NCBI GenBank assembly: GCA_001796965.1
Contig: MGOA01000045.1
Coordinates: 1-5,802, forward strand
Direction: 5' to 3'
DNA length: 5,802 bases
Source of the DNA: Chloroflexi bacterium RBG_16_64_43
GTDB lineage: Bacteria > Chloroflexota > Anaerolineae > Anaerolineales > RBG-16-64-43
The notes under the pieces are model-generated. The model had not been told where the DNA came from, did not search any database, and worked only from the letters and a program-made list of their open reading frames with translations. The first letter of the stretch is position 1. Each line of letters opens with the position of its first letter. Both the position numbers and the translations under genes were made by a program. Positions 5,653 to 5,802 of this stretch are shown here, in pieces.

Positions 5653-5802
5653 TTACGGCGTGGAAGGCGATGCCGCTCGGGCGACCGTGACCGCGAACAC
5701 CGCCCGGGCGCCGGCTTCGTGCAACGCACGTGCGCCGGCCTCCAGAGTTGCCCCGGTCGTGCACACGTCATCCAGCAGCAAGATCCTATGGCGGCTCACC
5801 TC
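5653..5802 (-). CDS. ComF family protein (phosphoribosyltransferase fold), C-terminal 49 residues
   Basis: Only the last 49 codons and the TAA stop lie in the window; the gene continues past the right edge. They contain the PRPP-binding signature of type I phosphoribosyltransferases, ILLLDDVCTTGATLEAGA, followed by ALHEAGARAVFAVTVARA, a close match to the C-terminus of ComF/GntX-like proteins. ComF is needed for DNA uptake in naturally competent species such as Bacillus and Haemophilus, though homologues occur widely and the biochemical substrate is unclear. Adjacency upstream of hpf on the same strand is a common arrangement and supports the call. The usual length is about 220-240 residues, so roughly four fifths is missing only because the window ends. 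Confidence 0.88.
   Translation of the reverse strand, partial: EVSRHRILLLDDVCTTGATLEAGARALHEAGARAVFAVTVARAASPSTP

Overview
The window is GC-rich bacterial chromosome. It holds four gene blocks: the 5' part of an NAD+-dependent DNA ligase gene (ligA, minus strand, running off the left edge); a complete three-gene ABC importer operon of the sulfonate/nitrate/taurine class (plus strand, 1910-4516); a long-form ribosome hibernation factor gene (hpf, minus strand); and the last 49 codons of a comF-type phosphoribosyltransferase gene (minus strand, running off the right edge). Protein style (LigA, the RYKGKR-containing HPF, the SBP wording) and the palindromic C-rich intergenic repeats suggest a Chloroflexota-like bacterium, perhaps Anaerolineae. 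That is an impression from memory, not a computed placement. The SBP has a lipobox, and a second, small marker is a ligA start with no Shine-Dalgarno sequence and a -10 box 7 nt upstream.

Layout: ligA and the importer operon are divergent across a 188-bp gap (1722-1909). That gap holds two -10 boxes, one facing each way, both in the same 11-base context GGGTATAATCC. The importer genes are tightly coupled: the lipoprotein and ATPase genes overlap by 4 bp, and the ATPase and permease genes by 20 bp, so one mRNA is likely. The importer operon and the comF-hpf pair converge on a 506-bp non-coding stretch (4517-5022). This contains two related palindromic repeat elements in opposite orientation, a perfect 15-bp-stem terminator with T-rich tracts usable on both strands, a 16-bp GC hairpin without a U-tract, and two further inverted repeats.

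Function: the three importer proteins form one complete uptake system (membrane-anchored binding lipoprotein, permease, cytoplasmic ATPase), but the substrate cannot be read from the sequence. LigA seals nicks in replication and repair. HPF pairs 70S ribosomes into inactive 100S dimers in stationary phase. ComF-type proteins are linked to DNA uptake in competent species. I see no novel multi-gene system here. The most interesting material is the intergenic repeat pair and the promoter arrangement.
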